The notes beneath the pieces were generated by a model. It was not told the DNA's origin. It ran no database searches and saw only the letters and a program-made list of their open reading frames with translations. A stretch of DNA of 64,000 nt from Gordonia sputi NBRC 100414 (GTDB lineage Bacteria; Actinomycetota; Actinomycetes; Mycobacteriales; Mycobacteriaceae). This document shows positions 1 to 9,906 of this stretch, in pieces (the first letter of the stretch is position 1; each line of letters begins with the position of its first letter). The DNA lies in assembly GCF_000248055.1 (NCBI RefSeq), contig NZ_BAFC01000052.1, forward strand, positions 62,001 to 126,000. Reading direction: 5' to 3'. Made by a program: the position numbers and the translations under genes.

Positions 1-462
1 AAGGCACCATGTCGACGCGGCTATCGCCGTCGCCACCGCGACGACAAGCCCGAGGATCATGCCGAAGACGAACCACAGTGCAGGCAATGCGGCCGACGGC
101 GCTCCGTGATGGCCGAGCTGAGCGCCTGTGACCCCGAGCATGAAGGCGACGAGGAAGACGACCAACCCGTTGATGATGGCGAGTGTCGCGGCCAACATCG
201 GGACCGCTCGCGCGGTGCAGCTTGTTACGGCACCGACAGCCAGGGCAACAGCGACAACGACTCCGACCGTGGCACAGACTCGCGAGAAACTGTTGGTGCC
301 GTCGACACCGTGATGACCCCAATGCGTCGCAATGGCATCCGGCAGACCGGGTCGCCAAGCGGCCAGCAGGATTACCGCGACGACGCTCATCCCGACGGCG
401 GGCCCGACGCCGAGCGCTGCCGTCCGCGACCGGATAACGGACACGGAGCCGTTGCCTGTCAT
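1..462 (-). CDS. DUF1648-type membrane protein, 3' end beyond the window
   Basis: Open from an ATG at 462 to the window edge with no stop, so the C-terminus is missing. The ATG has a clear GGAGG about 6 nt upstream. The visible 154 residues contain several hydrophobic segments and the motif ATHWGHHGVDGT near residue 45. The gene at 1188-1598 has ATHWNSHGVDGT in the same position, so the two look like tandem paralogues on either side of the PH-domain gene. The ATHW/HxG pattern is typical of DUF1648, found in SdpI-like immunity proteins and uncharacterised membrane proteins. Probably the last gene seen of the gntR operon. Function unknown. Confidence 0.75.
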   Translation of the reverse strand, partial: MTGNGSVSVIRSRTAALGVGPAVGMSVVAVILLAAWRPGLPDAIATHWGHHGVDGTNSFSRVCATVGVVVAVALAVGAVTSCTARAVPMLAATLAIINGLVVFLVAFMLGVTGAQLGHHGAPSAALPALWFVFGMILGLVVAVATAIAASTWCL

Positions 463-606
463 CGGCACCTCCGTAGTCTTCTCAACCGCACAGTCTCGTA
501 ACCCGCACACCCGTAACGCCGACGTGCAGAACCAGATAGCTCGATTGTCACGCTGATCGGCCCGCGCGCCAATCCGTCGAACGCAATACGCGGGCCGTCG
601 AGCAAG

Positions 607-1191
607 TCACCGACGCGAGTGTGCTTGCGCGACGCACGCATTGACCAAACCCGCGGCCTGCTGCGCGTCGGGGACGACGACGAGTTCACGGCCGCCGTCC
701 AGTCGAGTGAGCATCAGTGCGGACCCGGATCGTAGGACGATGCCGCGCACTCCGCGCAACCGCCCGTGCACACAGAGCCGCTGACCGTACCCACCGAAGT
801 CGCGCAATGCGTTGACCTGAGTGACTTCGGCGCGGACGACGTCACTCATGGGGACGGTGACCCGAGGCCATCCGAGTACGCCTCGCACGGCGATTCGCTC
901 CCGATCAACAGTCACGCGGGCAGACCACAGGATCGCACTGGCCAACGCGGCGACGACACCCGGCAGCACCAACCATGGCTCCCGCAGCAGAACCGCGAGC
1001 ACGACGATTACGAACAGCACAAGTCCTACGATGATCAGTGACGTCGCCGATGTCGATACTCGCCGCTGCCACAGAAAGCGTTCTCCCACAGCGAGTTCGG
1101 CGACAGGCACATCGCCGACCGGCTCCGGTGCCGGCTGCTCCCTGCGGCGCACCAGCGCCGCGGTGATCAGCCCCACGACCAGTCCGATCAC
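607..1191 (-). CDS. PH-domain-like membrane protein
   Basis: 194 aa. Starts at a GTG that overlaps the upstream stop as GTGA, so translation is probably coupled. A short hydrophobic N-terminus precedes two closely spaced membrane segments (about residues 48-90). A C-terminal domain follows with the bacterial PH / DUF2244-like pattern: residues around WSARVTVDRERIAVRGVLGWP, then VPMSDVVRAEV and a GSALMLTR strand. Members usually sit in membrane-protein operons with no known ligand. It lies between two DUF1648 paralogues, which suggests a small membrane complex under GntR control. That is inference from position only. Confidence 0.75.
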   Translation of the reverse strand: MIGLVVGLITAALVRRREQPAPEPVGDVPVAELAVGERFLWQRRVSTSATSLIIVGLVLFVIVVLAVLLREPWLVLPGVVAALASAILWSARVTVDRERIAVRGVLGWPRVTVPMSDVVRAEVTQVNALRDFGGYGQRLCVHGRLRGVRGIVLRSGSALMLTRLDGGRELVVVPDAQQAAGLVNACVAQAHSRR

Positions 1192-1598
1192 ACCCGCGAC
1201 GACGAGTTCGATTGCCGGAATGCGATGTCGTAGACACTGGTGATACCGCGTTGGGCGCCAACGGTACTCACGATCCCGGCGACCACGAACACCGTCAGTC
1301 CGTTGACAAGGCCGAGCGTGACTCGCAGCGGCTCCGATTCACGGATGTACCACCCCGCCACACCTCCCAGGACTGCGCCGAGTACCGCGATCACCACCAC
1401 GGTGACGACGACACCGAGCAAACTCATCGTGCCGTCGACTCCGTGCGAGTTCCAATGCGTAGCAATCTCTTTCGGCAGATCCGCACGCCAGATACGCAAG
1501 AGCACCAACGCGACGACGAGCACGGCGATGGACGGCACAGTGCCCAGCAGGACAGCTGCCACTCTCCCCGAACGGTGTTGAGACGACGGATGGTTCAT
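1188..1598 (-). CDS. DUF1648 family membrane protein
   Basis: 136 aa with four predicted hydrophobic segments. The first is followed by RADLPKEIATHWNSHGVDGT (about residues 39-58), the conserved DUF1648 motif. It overlaps the upstream gntR by 4 nt (ATGA) and the downstream PH gene by 3 nt (GTGA), so the three are one transcription unit. DUF1648 is known as the N-terminal part of SdpI-type proteins, but the SdpI C-terminal domain is absent here. It may act in envelope stress or antimicrobial sensing alongside the GntR repressor. This is inferred from similar YtrA-type operons. Confidence 0.8.
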   Translation of the reverse strand: MNHPSSQHRSGRVAAVLLGTVPSIAVLVVALVLLRIWRADLPKEIATHWNSHGVDGTMSLLGVVVTVVVIAVLGAVLGGVAGWYIRESEPLRVTLGLVNGLTVFVVAGIVSTVGAQRGITSVYDIAFRQSNSSSRV

Positions 1599-1945
1599 GA
1601 CATCCTCCTGGTGATTTCGACGGTCAGTTCGACTGGCCCGATTCCGAAGCGGCGGGCCGTGTCGACGAGTCGGTCGAGCGCATCAGCGAGCTCGGCGGCG
1701 CGCGACGCGTCGCCGGAGACCACGGCACCCCGACCCCGGCGCAGCTCGACCAGTCCCTCGTCGCGCAATTCTTGGTACGCGCGCAACACGGTATGGATAT
1801 TCACGTCGAGCGACGCCGCCAGATCGCGAGCAGACGGAAGCCGCTCGCCCTCGGTCAACTCCCCGCGCGCGATGCCGCCACGTACCGACGCGGCGATCTG
1901 AGTGAAGATCGGCGCGCGATCTGCGGCGTCGATGCGGATGAGCAT
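1595..1945 (-). CDS. GntR family (YtrA-type) transcriptional regulator
   Basis: 116 aa, the length of the short YtrA subfamily: a winged helix and a brief C-terminal helix without a ligand domain. The helix-turn-helix covers about residues 10-78, with the typical APIFTQIA opening, GERLPSARDLAASLDV and the recognition segment HTVLRAYQELRDEGLVELRRGRG. It is the first gene of the operon that continues through the DUF1648 and PH genes. The ATG at 1945 lies at the expected transcription start, so the mRNA is probably leaderless. The promoter carries inverted repeats that fit autoregulation. The ligand or stress signal is unknown. Confidence 0.9.
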   Translation of the reverse strand: MLIRIDAADRAPIFTQIAASVRGGIARGELTEGERLPSARDLAASLDVNIHTVLRAYQELRDEGLVELRRGRGAVVSGDASRAAELADALDRLVDTARRFGIGPVELTVEITRRMS

Positions 1946-1980
1946 GCCCTGATCATATATTTCTAGTTCAAATAGAACAA
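1945..1980 (-). promoter_or_regulatory. gntR promoter with nested inverted repeats (probable autoregulatory operator)
   Basis: Reading the minus strand, TTGTTC (1975-1980) and TATGAT (1952-1957) are spaced 17 nt, and the gntR ATG falls 7 nt after the -10. Two inverted repeats overlap the spacer: TTCTA-N7-TAGAA (1961-1977) and GTTC-N5-GAAC (1966-1978). This is a typical position for a GntR operator that blocks its own promoter. Confidence 0.6.
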
Positions 1981-2016
1981 CTCGCGTCGCGCGGCCGGTC
2001 TGTCACGCGCCGCACT

Positions 2017-2092
2017 CGCAGAAAGTTGCGCCCCGTGGGTCGCTCGCATGTACCGGTACGTTCCGACGCCCCGAGGGACGCGGCTTTCTGCG
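2017..2092. repeat. 76-bp palindromic repeat, copy 1
   Basis: An imperfect palindrome over its whole length: two 38-nt arms meet at the central GTACCGGTAC, with CGCAGAAAG/CTTTCTGCG as perfect 9-bp ends. A second copy of identical length lies at 55538-55613. By eye they differ at 8 positions, all in the right half, while the left 45 bp are identical. It sits between the gntR promoter and the end of leuB. No coding capacity. It looks like a dispersed REP/MITE-like element. Confidence 0.75.
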
Positions 2093-2141
2093 GGCACGGC
2101 CCTGCGGCTCACGTGCAGTGCGTCAGTGCCCTCACAAACGA

Positions 2142-2173
2142 CTCGGGCCGGAACCCGAAGGTTCCGGCCCGAG
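2142..2173 (-). terminator. leuB Rho-independent terminator
   Basis: Perfect 14-bp stem CTCGGGCCGGAACC with a 4-nt loop, located 15 nt past the leuB stop. On the minus strand a weak T-rich stretch (TCGTTTGT) follows. Confidence 0.8.
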
Positions 2174-2187
2174 AAGAGGACAACTGA

Positions 2188-3198
2188 TCAGAGACGATCC
2201 AGGATGCGCTTGCCGATCTCGCCGGTCGACAGCGTCGCGCCGTCGCGGTCGAGAAGATCGTCGGCGACGGCCTTTTCGACGCGGCGCGCTTCGTCGGCGT
2301 ATCCGAGGTGATCGAGCAGGAGCGCCACCGACAGGATGGCCGCGGTCGGGTCGGCCTTCTGCTGCCCGGCGATGTCGGGGGCGCTGCCGTGCACCGGCTC
2401 GAACATCGAGGGGTTGGTGCCCGTGGCGTCGATGTTGCCCGAGGCCGCCAGGCCGATGCCGCCGCTGACCGCTGCCGCGATGTCGGTGATGATGTCGCCG
2501 AACAGGTTGTCGGTGACGATCACGTCGAACCGACCCGGATCGGTCACCAGGTAGATCGTCGCGGCGTCGACGTGGCAGTAGTCGACGCTCACGTCGGGAT
2601 ACTCCGCGGCAACGGCGTTGACGGTGCGGCTCCACAACGATCCAGCGAAGGTCAGCACGTTGGTCTTGTGGACCAACGTCAGATGCTTACGACGGTTGGT
2701 CGCACGCTCGAAGGCGTTGCGCACCACTCGCTCCACCCCGTAGCGGGTGTTGACGCTGACCTCGGTCGCGACCTCGTGCGGGGTGTCGACGCGGACCGCT
2801 CCCCCGTTGCCGGTGTACGGACCCTCCGTGCCCTCACGGACCACGACGAAGTCGATGTCGGGATCGCCCGCCAGCGGCGACGTCACGCCCGGGAAGCGAT
2901 GCGACGGCCGCAGATTGACGTGATGGTCGAGCGCGAACCGCATCTTGAGCAGCAGTCCGCGTTCGAGCACACCCGAGGGCACCGACGGATCGCCGATGGC
3001 GCCGAGCAGGATTGCGTCGTGCTCACGAAGCGACGCCAGATCATCGTCGGTGAGCAGTTCTCCGTTGCGGTGGTAGCGACGAGCACCGAGGTCATACTCG
3101 GTGACGTCCACCTCGGGCACGAGCGTCGTCAAGACGCCAAGCGCCTCGGAGATGACCTCGGGGCCGATGCCGTCTCCGGCGATGACAGCGAGTTTCAT
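2188..3198 (-). CDS. leuB: 3-isopropylmalate dehydrogenase
   Basis: 336 aa, full length for actinobacterial LeuB. It oxidises and decarboxylates 3-isopropylmalate to 2-oxoisocaproate with NAD+ in leucine synthesis. It opens with [14 protein letters not shown], the nucleotide/substrate loop of the isopropylmalate/isocitrate dehydrogenase family. It has the substrate arginine region ([16 protein letters not shown] near residue 120), the catalytic Lys in VHKTNV, and the metal-binding region [17 protein letters not shown]. Its ATG overlaps the serA stop by 4 nt, so serA and leuB are co-transcribed and coupled, ending at the terminator at 2142-2173. Confidence 0.97.
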   Translation of the reverse strand: MKLAVIAGDGIGPEVISEALGVLTTLVPEVDVTEYDLGARRYHRNGELLTDDDLASLREHDAILLGAIGDPSVPSGVLERGLLLKMRFALDHHVNLRPSHRFPGVTSPLAGDPDIDFVVVREGTEGPYTGNGGAVRVDTPHEVATEVSVNTRYGVERVVRNAFERATNRRKHLTLVHKTNVLTFAGSLWSRTVNAVAAEYPDVSVDYCHVDAATIYLVTDPGRFDVIVTDNLFGDIITDIAAAVSGGIGLAASGNIDATGTNPSMFEPVHGSAPDIAGQQKADPTAAILSVALLLDHLGYADEARRVEKAVADDLLDRDGATLSTGEIGKRILDRL

Positions 3199-4790
3199 GA
3201 CAGATCCACCTGCTCGATCAGGGTCGCGTCAACAGCCTCGGAGATCTCGGTGACCACGGCGTCGTCGACGTTCTTGCTCACGCGCAGCATCATGGTCGCG
3301 CCGCCACCGTCGGTGTCCTGCGAGAGCGCCGCGGCGAGAATGTCGATGCCCGCGTTGCCGAGCAACGTACCGATCTTGCCCAGCGAACCCGGCTGGTCGA
3401 CGTAGCTGACGAGCAGGTTGAGTCCCTCGGCCCGCAGGTCGAAGTTGCGGCCGTTGATGTTGACGATCTTCTCGACCTGACGAGGCTCGGTGATCGCACC
3501 CGACACGTTGTGCACCGAACCATCGGCGTAGACGGCCTTGACGTCGACGACGCTGCGATGGCTGGGGCTCTCGGTGTTGGTCACGACTTCGCTGGTCACA
3601 CCGCGCTCGGCGGCGACCGTCGGCGCGTTGACGAACGTCACCGGTTCGTCGAGCGCGGCCGAGAAGAGTCCGCGGAGCGCAGACAGTGCGAGAACGTCGA
3701 CGTTGCTCGACGCGAGCTCACCACGAACGTCGACGACGATCGACGACGGCAATTCGCTGCTCAGCGCACCGATCAGCACGCCGAGCTTGCGCGACATCTC
3801 CAGCCACGGCGCGACCTCTTCGTCGACGGCTCCACCGGTGATGTTGACGGCATCGGGAACGAAGTGGCCCGCAAGCGCGAGACGCACGCTCTTGGCGACG
3901 TCGGTGCCCGCGCGGTCCTGCGCCTCACTGGTCGACGCACCGAGGTGCGGCGTGACGACGACCTGCGGCAGCTCGAACAGCGGCGAGTCGGTGCACGGTT
4001 CGGTGGCGAAGACGTCGAGGCCTGCAGCGCGCACCTGGCCCGAGGTGATCGCGTCGGCGAGAGCCTGCTCGTCGACGAGTCCACCGCGAGCGGCGTTGAC
4101 GATGATGACGCCCTTCTTGGTGCGTGCGAGCTGGTCGGCGCCGATCAACCCGAGGGTCTCCGGGGTCTTCGGCAGGTGCACGGTCACGAAGTCGGCACGC
4201 TCGAGCAGTTCGTCGAGGCTGACCAATTCGATACCCAGCTGCGCCGCGCGGGCGGGCGAGACGTAGGGGTCGTAGGCGATGACGTGTGTCTCGAACGCGG
4301 CGAGACGCGCGGCAACGAGCTGTCCGATACGACCGAGCCCGACGACGCCGACCGTCTTGTCGAAGATCTCGACACCATTGAAGGACGACCGCTTCCAGGT
4401 GTGCTCGCGCAGCGTGGCGTCGGCGGCGGGGATCTGACGTGCGGCCGAGAGCAGCAGCGAGACGGCGTGCTCGGCGGCGGTGTGGATGTTGGAGGTGGGA
4501 GCGTTGACCACCATCACGCCGCGTGCGGTCGCGGCAGGTACGTCGACGTTGTCGAGACCCACGCCTGCGCGGGCGATGATCTTGAGGTTCTTGCCCGCCT
4601 CGAGCACTTCCTCGTCGACGGTGGTGGCGGACCGCACGAGGATTGCGTCCGCATCGACCACTGCCTCGAGGAGCTTGGGACGGTCAGGGCCATCGACCCA
4701 CCGCACCTCGACGCCATCGCCGAGCGCTTCCACGGTCGAGGGGGCCAGTTTGTCGGCGATCAGGACGACCGGACTGCCAGCTGAGGTCAC
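3195..4790 (-). CDS. serA: D-3-phosphoglycerate dehydrogenase
   Basis: 531 aa, the long type-1 SerA known from mycobacteria. It makes 3-phosphohydroxypyruvate from 3-phosphoglycerate, the first step of serine synthesis. Order: catalytic domain with the Rossmann motif [14 protein letters not shown] near residues 150-163, catalytic Arg in [10 protein letters not shown] and His in TPHLGAST; an intervening domain at about 320-450; and a C-terminal ACT domain ([17 protein letters not shown]) that in this family binds serine as inhibitor. It starts at GTG with GGAGA 8 nt upstream. It is first in an operon with leuB. Confidence 0.97.
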   Translation of the reverse strand: MTSAGSPVVLIADKLAPSTVEALGDGVEVRWVDGPDRPKLLEAVVDADAILVRSATTVDEEVLEAGKNLKIIARAGVGLDNVDVPAATARGVMVVNAPTSNIHTAAEHAVSLLLSAARQIPAADATLREHTWKRSSFNGVEIFDKTVGVVGLGRIGQLVAARLAAFETHVIAYDPYVSPARAAQLGIELVSLDELLERADFVTVHLPKTPETLGLIGADQLARTKKGVIIVNAARGGLVDEQALADAITSGQVRAAGLDVFATEPCTDSPLFELPQVVVTPHLGASTSEAQDRAGTDVAKSVRLALAGHFVPDAVNITGGAVDEEVAPWLEMSRKLGVLIGALSSELPSSIVVDVRGELASSNVDVLALSALRGLFSAALDEPVTFVNAPTVAAERGVTSEVVTNTESPSHRSVVDVKAVYADGSVHNVSGAITEPRQVEKIVNINGRNFDLRAEGLNLLVSYVDQPGSLGKIGTLLGNAGIDILAAALSQDTDGGGATMMLRVSKNVDDAVVTEISEAVDATLIEQVDLS

Positions 4791-5138
4791 AGTGAATTCT
4801 CCGTAGATCGGTTACACAGGAATCGGGACGCCGAAGACGTGTCGAAATATCGAAGGACGTAATCGAAGCGCCAGGGACGTACGGCACTCAGCTTAGAGGG
4901 ACGTCCGACGCGCCTGAACAGCCGGTCTGCGTCGTCGGAGCTCTTACTCAGGAAACACCTGTACATTGTGATCGTCATTACGCGGCCGACGATTCCAATA
5001 TCGGACACGTCATCACAGACAGGTTGCAAAGCAACCGCATCTGGATTCCAGGTGCAGCTCGTCTTGGCCGTCGACCGTTACGGTGTGCAAGACCCGCCGC
5101 TTGGGCGGGACCGGTGTTAACAAGAGTGGAGCATGTGA
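4791..5138. other. Divergent intergenic region between serA and the secreted protease
   Basis: 348 bp with no convincing gene. It must carry the serA promoter (minus strand) and the protease promoter (plus strand). Small hairpins in the protease leader are visible: GGTTGC-AAA-GCAACC near 5021-5035 and CCCGCC-GCTT-GGGCGG near 5092-5107. No clear riboswitch was recognised. Confidence 0.5.
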
Positions 5139-5801
5139 ATGATGAGGAAGCTGACAGCAATGCTGGCTGTTCTCGCCGCAGTATTGCTGGCCGGCTGGGG
5201 GGCCGGTAGCGCCACTGCTGCCCCGGCAAAGATTTATCTCGGCGGAGGGTCGGGAATCCTGGTCCTCAAGGGCGGTAACAGCGCAGCCGCCTGCACCCTC
5301 ACCACAATCGGGAAAGCCAGGACCGGTGAGCTGATCGGTATCACCGCCGGCCACTGCGGCAAGCCCGGCCAGAAGGTGCTCTCCGAGACATTCCAGAGTC
5401 GCGGCCAGGCAGGCACCATCACCTACTCGGACCCCAAAGAAGACGTCGCGATCATCGAGTTCGACAAGAGCCGCGTCGTTCCACTGCGGACCGTGAACGG
5501 TGTGACGATCAACCACATCGACACCAAGCCCCTCGGCTTCCCCACCGTCGCATGCAAGCAGGGTCGTACCACCGGCAACACCTGCGGCATCTCGTGGTTC
5601 TCCGACGGTGACGTGCACTTCTCCCAGATCTGCGTCATCGAAGGCGATTCGGGTAGCCCCGTGGTCGTCGGCGACCGGCTCGTCGGCATGGTCAACGCGT
5701 ACTACTTCGTCGGCTGCATCGGACCGGAGACCGGAACCAACATCGGCCCCGTGCTCGACTACGTGAAATCGACCAGGTACAAGGGTTTCTCGCTGATCTG
5801 A
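5139..5801 (+). CDS. Secreted trypsin-like serine protease (S1 family, Rv1815-like)
   Basis: 220 aa. A Sec signal peptide (residues 1-28, cleavage near SATA-AP) precedes a compact chymotrypsin-fold domain. The catalytic triad is readable: His72 in TAGHC, Asp102 in KEDVAII and Ser171 in GDSGSP. Six cysteines (52, 73, 139, 149, 165, 193) could form three disulfides in the exported protein. There is no membrane anchor or PDZ domain. It resembles the small secreted actinobacterial proteases of the M. tuberculosis Rv1815 type, whose substrates are not well defined. Start ATG at 5139 follows AGTGGAG; the ATG at 5142 is also possible. It ends at a strong terminator. Confidence 0.88.
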   Translation: MMRKLTAMLAVLAAVLLAGWGAGSATAAPAKIYLGGGSGILVLKGGNSAAACTLTTIGKARTGELIGITAGHCGKPGQKVLSETFQSRGQAGTITYSDPKEDVAIIEFDKSRVVPLRTVNGVTINHIDTKPLGFPTVACKQGRTTGNTCGISWFSDGDVHFSQICVIEGDSGSPVVVGDRLVGMVNAYYFVGCIGPETGTNIGPVLDYVKSTRYKGFSLI

Positions 5802-5821
5802 TCGACTGACAAGACAACCGA

Positions 5822-5866
5822 CGCAACACCCCGAGGCAACCACTTCGCCTCGGGGTGTTGCGTTTT
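5822..5866 (+). terminator. Strong intrinsic terminator after the protease gene
   Basis: Perfect 16-bp stem CGCAACACCCCGAGGC with a 9-nt loop, followed by TTTT at 5863-5866, 20 nt past the protease stop. Confidence 0.92.
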
Positions 5867-5938
5867 CGCGTGTCCGGGTTCAGTCGACGCCGAGTGCGAC
5901 CGCCGAGCGCGACCCGCCGTGGCGCGCCGGTAAAACGA

Positions 5939-5974
5939 CACCGGCCCGACTCCCTGACGGGAACCGGGCCGGTG
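5939..5974 (-). terminator. ilvBNC operon terminator
   Basis: CACCGGCCCG / CGGGCCGGTG stem downstream of the ilvC stop. On the minus strand it is followed by TCGTTTTAC. It closes the ilvB-ilvN-ilvC transcription unit. Confidence 0.85.
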
Positions 5975-5990
5975 CTGAGTCCTTTGAGTA

Positions 5991-7094
<1,104 letters not shown>

Positions 7095-7102
7095 TCAGAA
7101 CG

Positions 7103-7603
7103 TCAGCGGTTGGCCGACATGCTCTTGGGTCCTCGACCCAGTGTGACCGCACCGGACTGGGCGATCTCGCGGATGCCGTACGGATCGAGCATCCGCAGCA
7201 GGGCCTCCAGTTTTTCCGACGTTCCGGTCGCCTCGATGGTCAACGACTCGGGCGAGACGTCGATCACCTTGGCGCGGAACAGATTCACGACCTCGATGAC
7301 CTCACTGCGCACCGAAGCGTCGGAGCGCACCTTGACCATCATCAGTTCGCGGGACACCGACGACGCCGGGTCCTGCTCGACGATCTTGATCACATTGATC
7401 AGCTTGTTGAGCTGCTTGGTGACCTGCTCGAGTGGGAAGTCCTCGACGGAGACCATGATGGTCATTCGCGAGACACCCTTCATCTCGGTCGGGCCGACAG
7501 CGAGCGACTCGATGTTAAATCCGCGGCGCGAGAAGAGCGACGACACGCGCGCGAGAACACCGGGCAGGTCCTCGACCAGAACGCTCAGGGTATGAGTACT
7601 CAC
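7103..7603 (-). CDS. ilvN: Acetolactate synthase regulatory (small) subunit
   Basis: 166 aa. Two ACT-type regions: the N-terminal one begins [18 protein letters not shown], with the valine-binding loop [13 protein letters not shown] (residues 28-40), and a C-terminal domain follows. It activates IlvB and gives valine feedback inhibition. The ATG overlaps the ilvB stop by 4 nt, so translation is coupled, which fits subunits of one complex. Confidence 0.96.
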   Translation of the reverse strand: MSTHTLSVLVEDLPGVLARVSSLFSRRGFNIESLAVGPTEMKGVSRMTIMVSVEDFPLEQVTKQLNKLINVIKIVEQDPASSVSRELMMVKVRSDASVRSEVIEVVNLFRAKVIDVSPESLTIEATGTSEKLEALLRMLDPYGIREIAQSGAVTLGRGPKSMSANR

Positions 7604-9570
7604 TTCCGACCCTCCTGGCCGAGATTGGTCTGCTGGTTGACGATTTCGTGGATCTCGGCGACGTCTTCGGCGGCCGACTCGTTGTCGTCGAAGAGCGGCC
7701 GGATGTCGCGGGCGGCCATGATCTCGTCGTTGCCGGTACCCGCTGCGACCATCGGCCAGACCTGGGCGTCGGCGCCGACGATGAAGTCGATGACGACCGG
7801 GCGGTCGTTGATCTCACGCGCCTGGGCGATCACGTCGTCGACGTCGGCTTCGTTCTCGACACGGAATGCCGCGCAGCCCAACGCTTCCGCGAGCTTGACG
7901 AAGTCGGGGATGCGCCGCGAGTGGGTCGAGAGGTCGGTGTTGGAGTAGCGCTCCTCGTAGAAGAGCGTCTGCCACTGACGGACCATGCCGAGGTTGCCGT
8001 TGTTGATCAGCGCCACCTTGATCGGGATGCCCTCGATCGCGCAGGTGGCCAGCTCCTGGTTGGTCATCTGGAAACAACCGTCACCGTCGATGGCCCACAC
8101 CTCGGCGTCGGGATCGGCCATCTTGGCGCCCATCGCCGCGGGAACGGCGTAGCCCATCGTGCCGAGACCACCCGAGTTCAGCCACGTACGCGGCTTCTCG
8201 TAGGAGATGAACTGTGCGGCCCACATCTGGTGCTGGCCGACGCCCGCGCAGTACACGGCGTCGGGGCCCGCGAGCTGCCCGACGCGCGAGATGACGAACT
8301 CCGGCGACATCGAACCGTCGGCGGGACGGTCGTAGCTCACCGGGTAGGTGCGGCGGATGCGGTCGAGGTAGGCCCACCACTCGGTGAGATCCTGCGACGT
8401 GTCGCTGGTGGCACGCTCGTTGCGCAGCGTCTCGATCAGATCGGAGATGACAGCCTTGCAGTCGCCGACGATCGGGACATCGGCGACGCGGTTCTTGCCG
8501 ATCTCAGCGGGATCGATGTCGGCGTGGATCACCTTCGCGTCGGGCGCGAACGACGCCAACTGTCCGGTGACACGGTCGTCGAAGCGCGCGCCGAGAGTGA
8601 TCAACAGATCCGAACGCTGCAGTGCCGCAACGGCTCCCACGGTGCCGTGCATGCCGGGCATGCCGAGGTGCTGCTGGTGCGAATCCGGGAACGCTCCGCG
8701 AGCCATCAGGGTGGTGACGACGGGGATGCCGGTCAGCTCGGCAAGTTCGAGCAACTCCGGCGATGCGTTGGCCTTGATGACACCGCCACCGACGTAGAGC
8801 ACGGGGTGCTTCGCGGCGTTGATCAGTCGAGCTGCCTCACGAACCTGCTTGCCGTGCGGCTTGGTCACCGGACGGTAGCCGGGCAGATCGATCTGCGGCG
8901 GCCACGAGAAGGTGGTCTGCGCCTGCAGGATGTCCTTGGGGATGTCGACGAGAACCGCACCGGGACGGCCGCTTTCGGCGATGTGGAACGCCTCGGCGAT
9001 GATCCGGGGGATGTCGATGGCGTTGCTCACCAGGAAGTTGTGCTTGGTGACCGGCATCGTGATGCCGGAGATATCGGCCTCCTGGAACGCATCGGTGCCG
9101 ATAAGTGCCCGGCCGACCTGGCCGGTGATCGCCACGACGGGGACCGAGTCCATCTGCGCGTCGGCCAGCGGCGTGACGAGGTTGGTCGCACCGGGACCCG
9201 ACGTCGCCATCATGACTCCGGCGCGACCGGTGACCTGTGCATAGCCGGTGGCAGCGTGACCAGCACCCTGCTCATGACGAACGAGAACGTGCCGCACCTT
9301 CTGCGAGTCGAGAAGCGGGTCGTAGACCGGCAGAACAGCGCCGCCGGGAATACCGAAAACCACCTCGACGCCGAGCTCCTCGAGCGATCGAACCACCGAC
9401 TGCGCACCGCTGACCCGCTCGGGTGCGACGGTGTTCTGCGGCACGGCGCGGAGCGTGCCCGCCGCCGGTGATTGTTCGCGCAGCACGTTGGCTGCGGTGC
9501 CATTACTCTTGGCTGCGGGCTCGGTTGTGGCATCGGCCCCGCTGGCGGCGCGTGCTGTTGGTGCGCTCAC
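7600..9570 (-). CDS. ilvB: Acetolactate synthase catalytic (large) subunit
   Basis: 656 aa with a longer, Ala/Thr-rich N-terminal extension (about 50 residues) before the thiamine-diphosphate enzyme fold. It condenses pyruvate with pyruvate or 2-oxobutyrate. The catalytic Glu lies in [15 protein letters not shown] (near residue 100), the central FAD/Rossmann-like domain is in the middle, and the C-terminal ThDP motif is [16 protein letters not shown]...NN. It starts the ilvBNC operon. A leader peptide and an attenuator-like terminator lie upstream, so expression is probably set by charged branched-chain tRNA levels. A later start after the extension is possible. Confidence 0.96.
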   Translation of the reverse strand: MSAPTARAASGADATTEPAAKSNGTAANVLREQSPAAGTLRAVPQNTVAPERVSGAQSVVRSLEELGVEVVFGIPGGAVLPVYDPLLDSQKVRHVLVRHEQGAGHAATGYAQVTGRAGVMMATSGPGATNLVTPLADAQMDSVPVVAITGQVGRALIGTDAFQEADISGITMPVTKHNFLVSNAIDIPRIIAEAFHIAESGRPGAVLVDIPKDILQAQTTFSWPPQIDLPGYRPVTKPHGKQVREAARLINAAKHPVLYVGGGVIKANASPELLELAELTGIPVVTTLMARGAFPDSHQQHLGMPGMHGTVGAVAALQRSDLLITLGARFDDRVTGQLASFAPDAKVIHADIDPAEIGKNRVADVPIVGDCKAVISDLIETLRNERATSDTSQDLTEWWAYLDRIRRTYPVSYDRPADGSMSPEFVISRVGQLAGPDAVYCAGVGQHQMWAAQFISYEKPRTWLNSGGLGTMGYAVPAAMGAKMADPDAEVWAIDGDGCFQMTNQELATCAIEGIPIKVALINNGNLGMVRQWQTLFYEERYSNTDLSTHSRRIPDFVKLAEALGCAAFRVENEADVDDVIAQAREINDRPVVIDFIVGADAQVWPMVAAGTGNDEIMAARDIRPLFDDNESAAEDVAEIHEIVNQQTNLGQEGRK

Positions 9571-9670
9571 TGCACGGTCCTCACATCTTCTGTTCGGCGT
9601 CCTGCGACGGACTGGGATTCGATTGACTTGTGATTGCGCATGGAGATCGGTTCACCATGTCGTTGACAAC

Positions 9671-9702
9671 AAAAAACCCCCGACAGCAAGGCTGTTCGAG
9701 GG
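9671..9702 (-). terminator. ilvB attenuator (leader terminator)
   Basis: On the minus strand a stem of about 11 bp (ACAGC-CTT-GCTGT core, extended by CCCTCG/CGGGGG around one bulged A) is followed by TTTTTTG. It lies about 40 nt after the leader-peptide stop and 100 nt before ilvB. GGCGCGTCG inside the leader ORF is exactly complementary to CGACGCGCC just before this hairpin, giving the alternative pairing an attenuator needs. Confidence 0.8.
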
Positions 9703-9740
9703 TGGCGCGTCGATGCTGGTTGGGTCTACGAAGTGACCGA

Positions 9741-9788
9741 TCAGGCGACGACGCGCCGGCCGATTACTACGAGAAGATCCTTGTGCAT
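9741..9788 (-). CDS. ilvB leader peptide (attenuator peptide)
   Basis: 15 codons reading MHKDLLVVIGRRVVA then TGA. Seven of 15 residues are Leu, Val or Ile, with the run LLVVI, the signature of a branched-chain amino-acid leader. The ATG lies 10 nt after a -10-like hexamer, so the message is probably leaderless or nearly so. Ribosome stalling at the LLVVI codons would stop the GGCGCGTCG segment from pairing and so change folding of the terminator downstream. Leader peptides of this kind are known before ilvBNC in Corynebacterium. The function here is inferred. Confidence 0.8.
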   Translation of the reverse strand: MHKDLLVVIGRRVVA

Positions 9789-9798
9789 CACGTTGTTC

Positions 9799-9828
9799 AC
9801 GGTAGGGCTGTGCACATCACTGAGTCAA
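9799..9828 (-). promoter_or_regulatory. ilvBNC promoter
   Basis: Minus strand TTGACT (9823-9828) and a weak -10 TACCGT (9799-9804) with 18-nt spacing, immediately upstream of the leader peptide. Confidence 0.55.
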
Positions 9829-9906
9829 ACTACGGACACCTGAGTCCCACATCGTGGGAAAGCACTGCGTGGACGGGCCGTCTGGCGAGGATGACACAAT
9901 GGGGTC

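Noticed and set aside
2308..4784. Long plus-strand frames opposite leuB and serA
   Set aside because: They contain no family motif and mirror the codon pattern of confirmed genes.
4787..5029. 80-codon minus frame upstream of serA
   Set aside because: No hydrophobic or domain pattern, and it overlaps the serA ribosome-binding region. More likely leader/promoter DNA.
7648..9471. 607-codon plus-strand frame opposite ilvB
   Set aside because: Antisense shadow; ilvB has complete ThDP-enzyme motifs and coupled neighbours.
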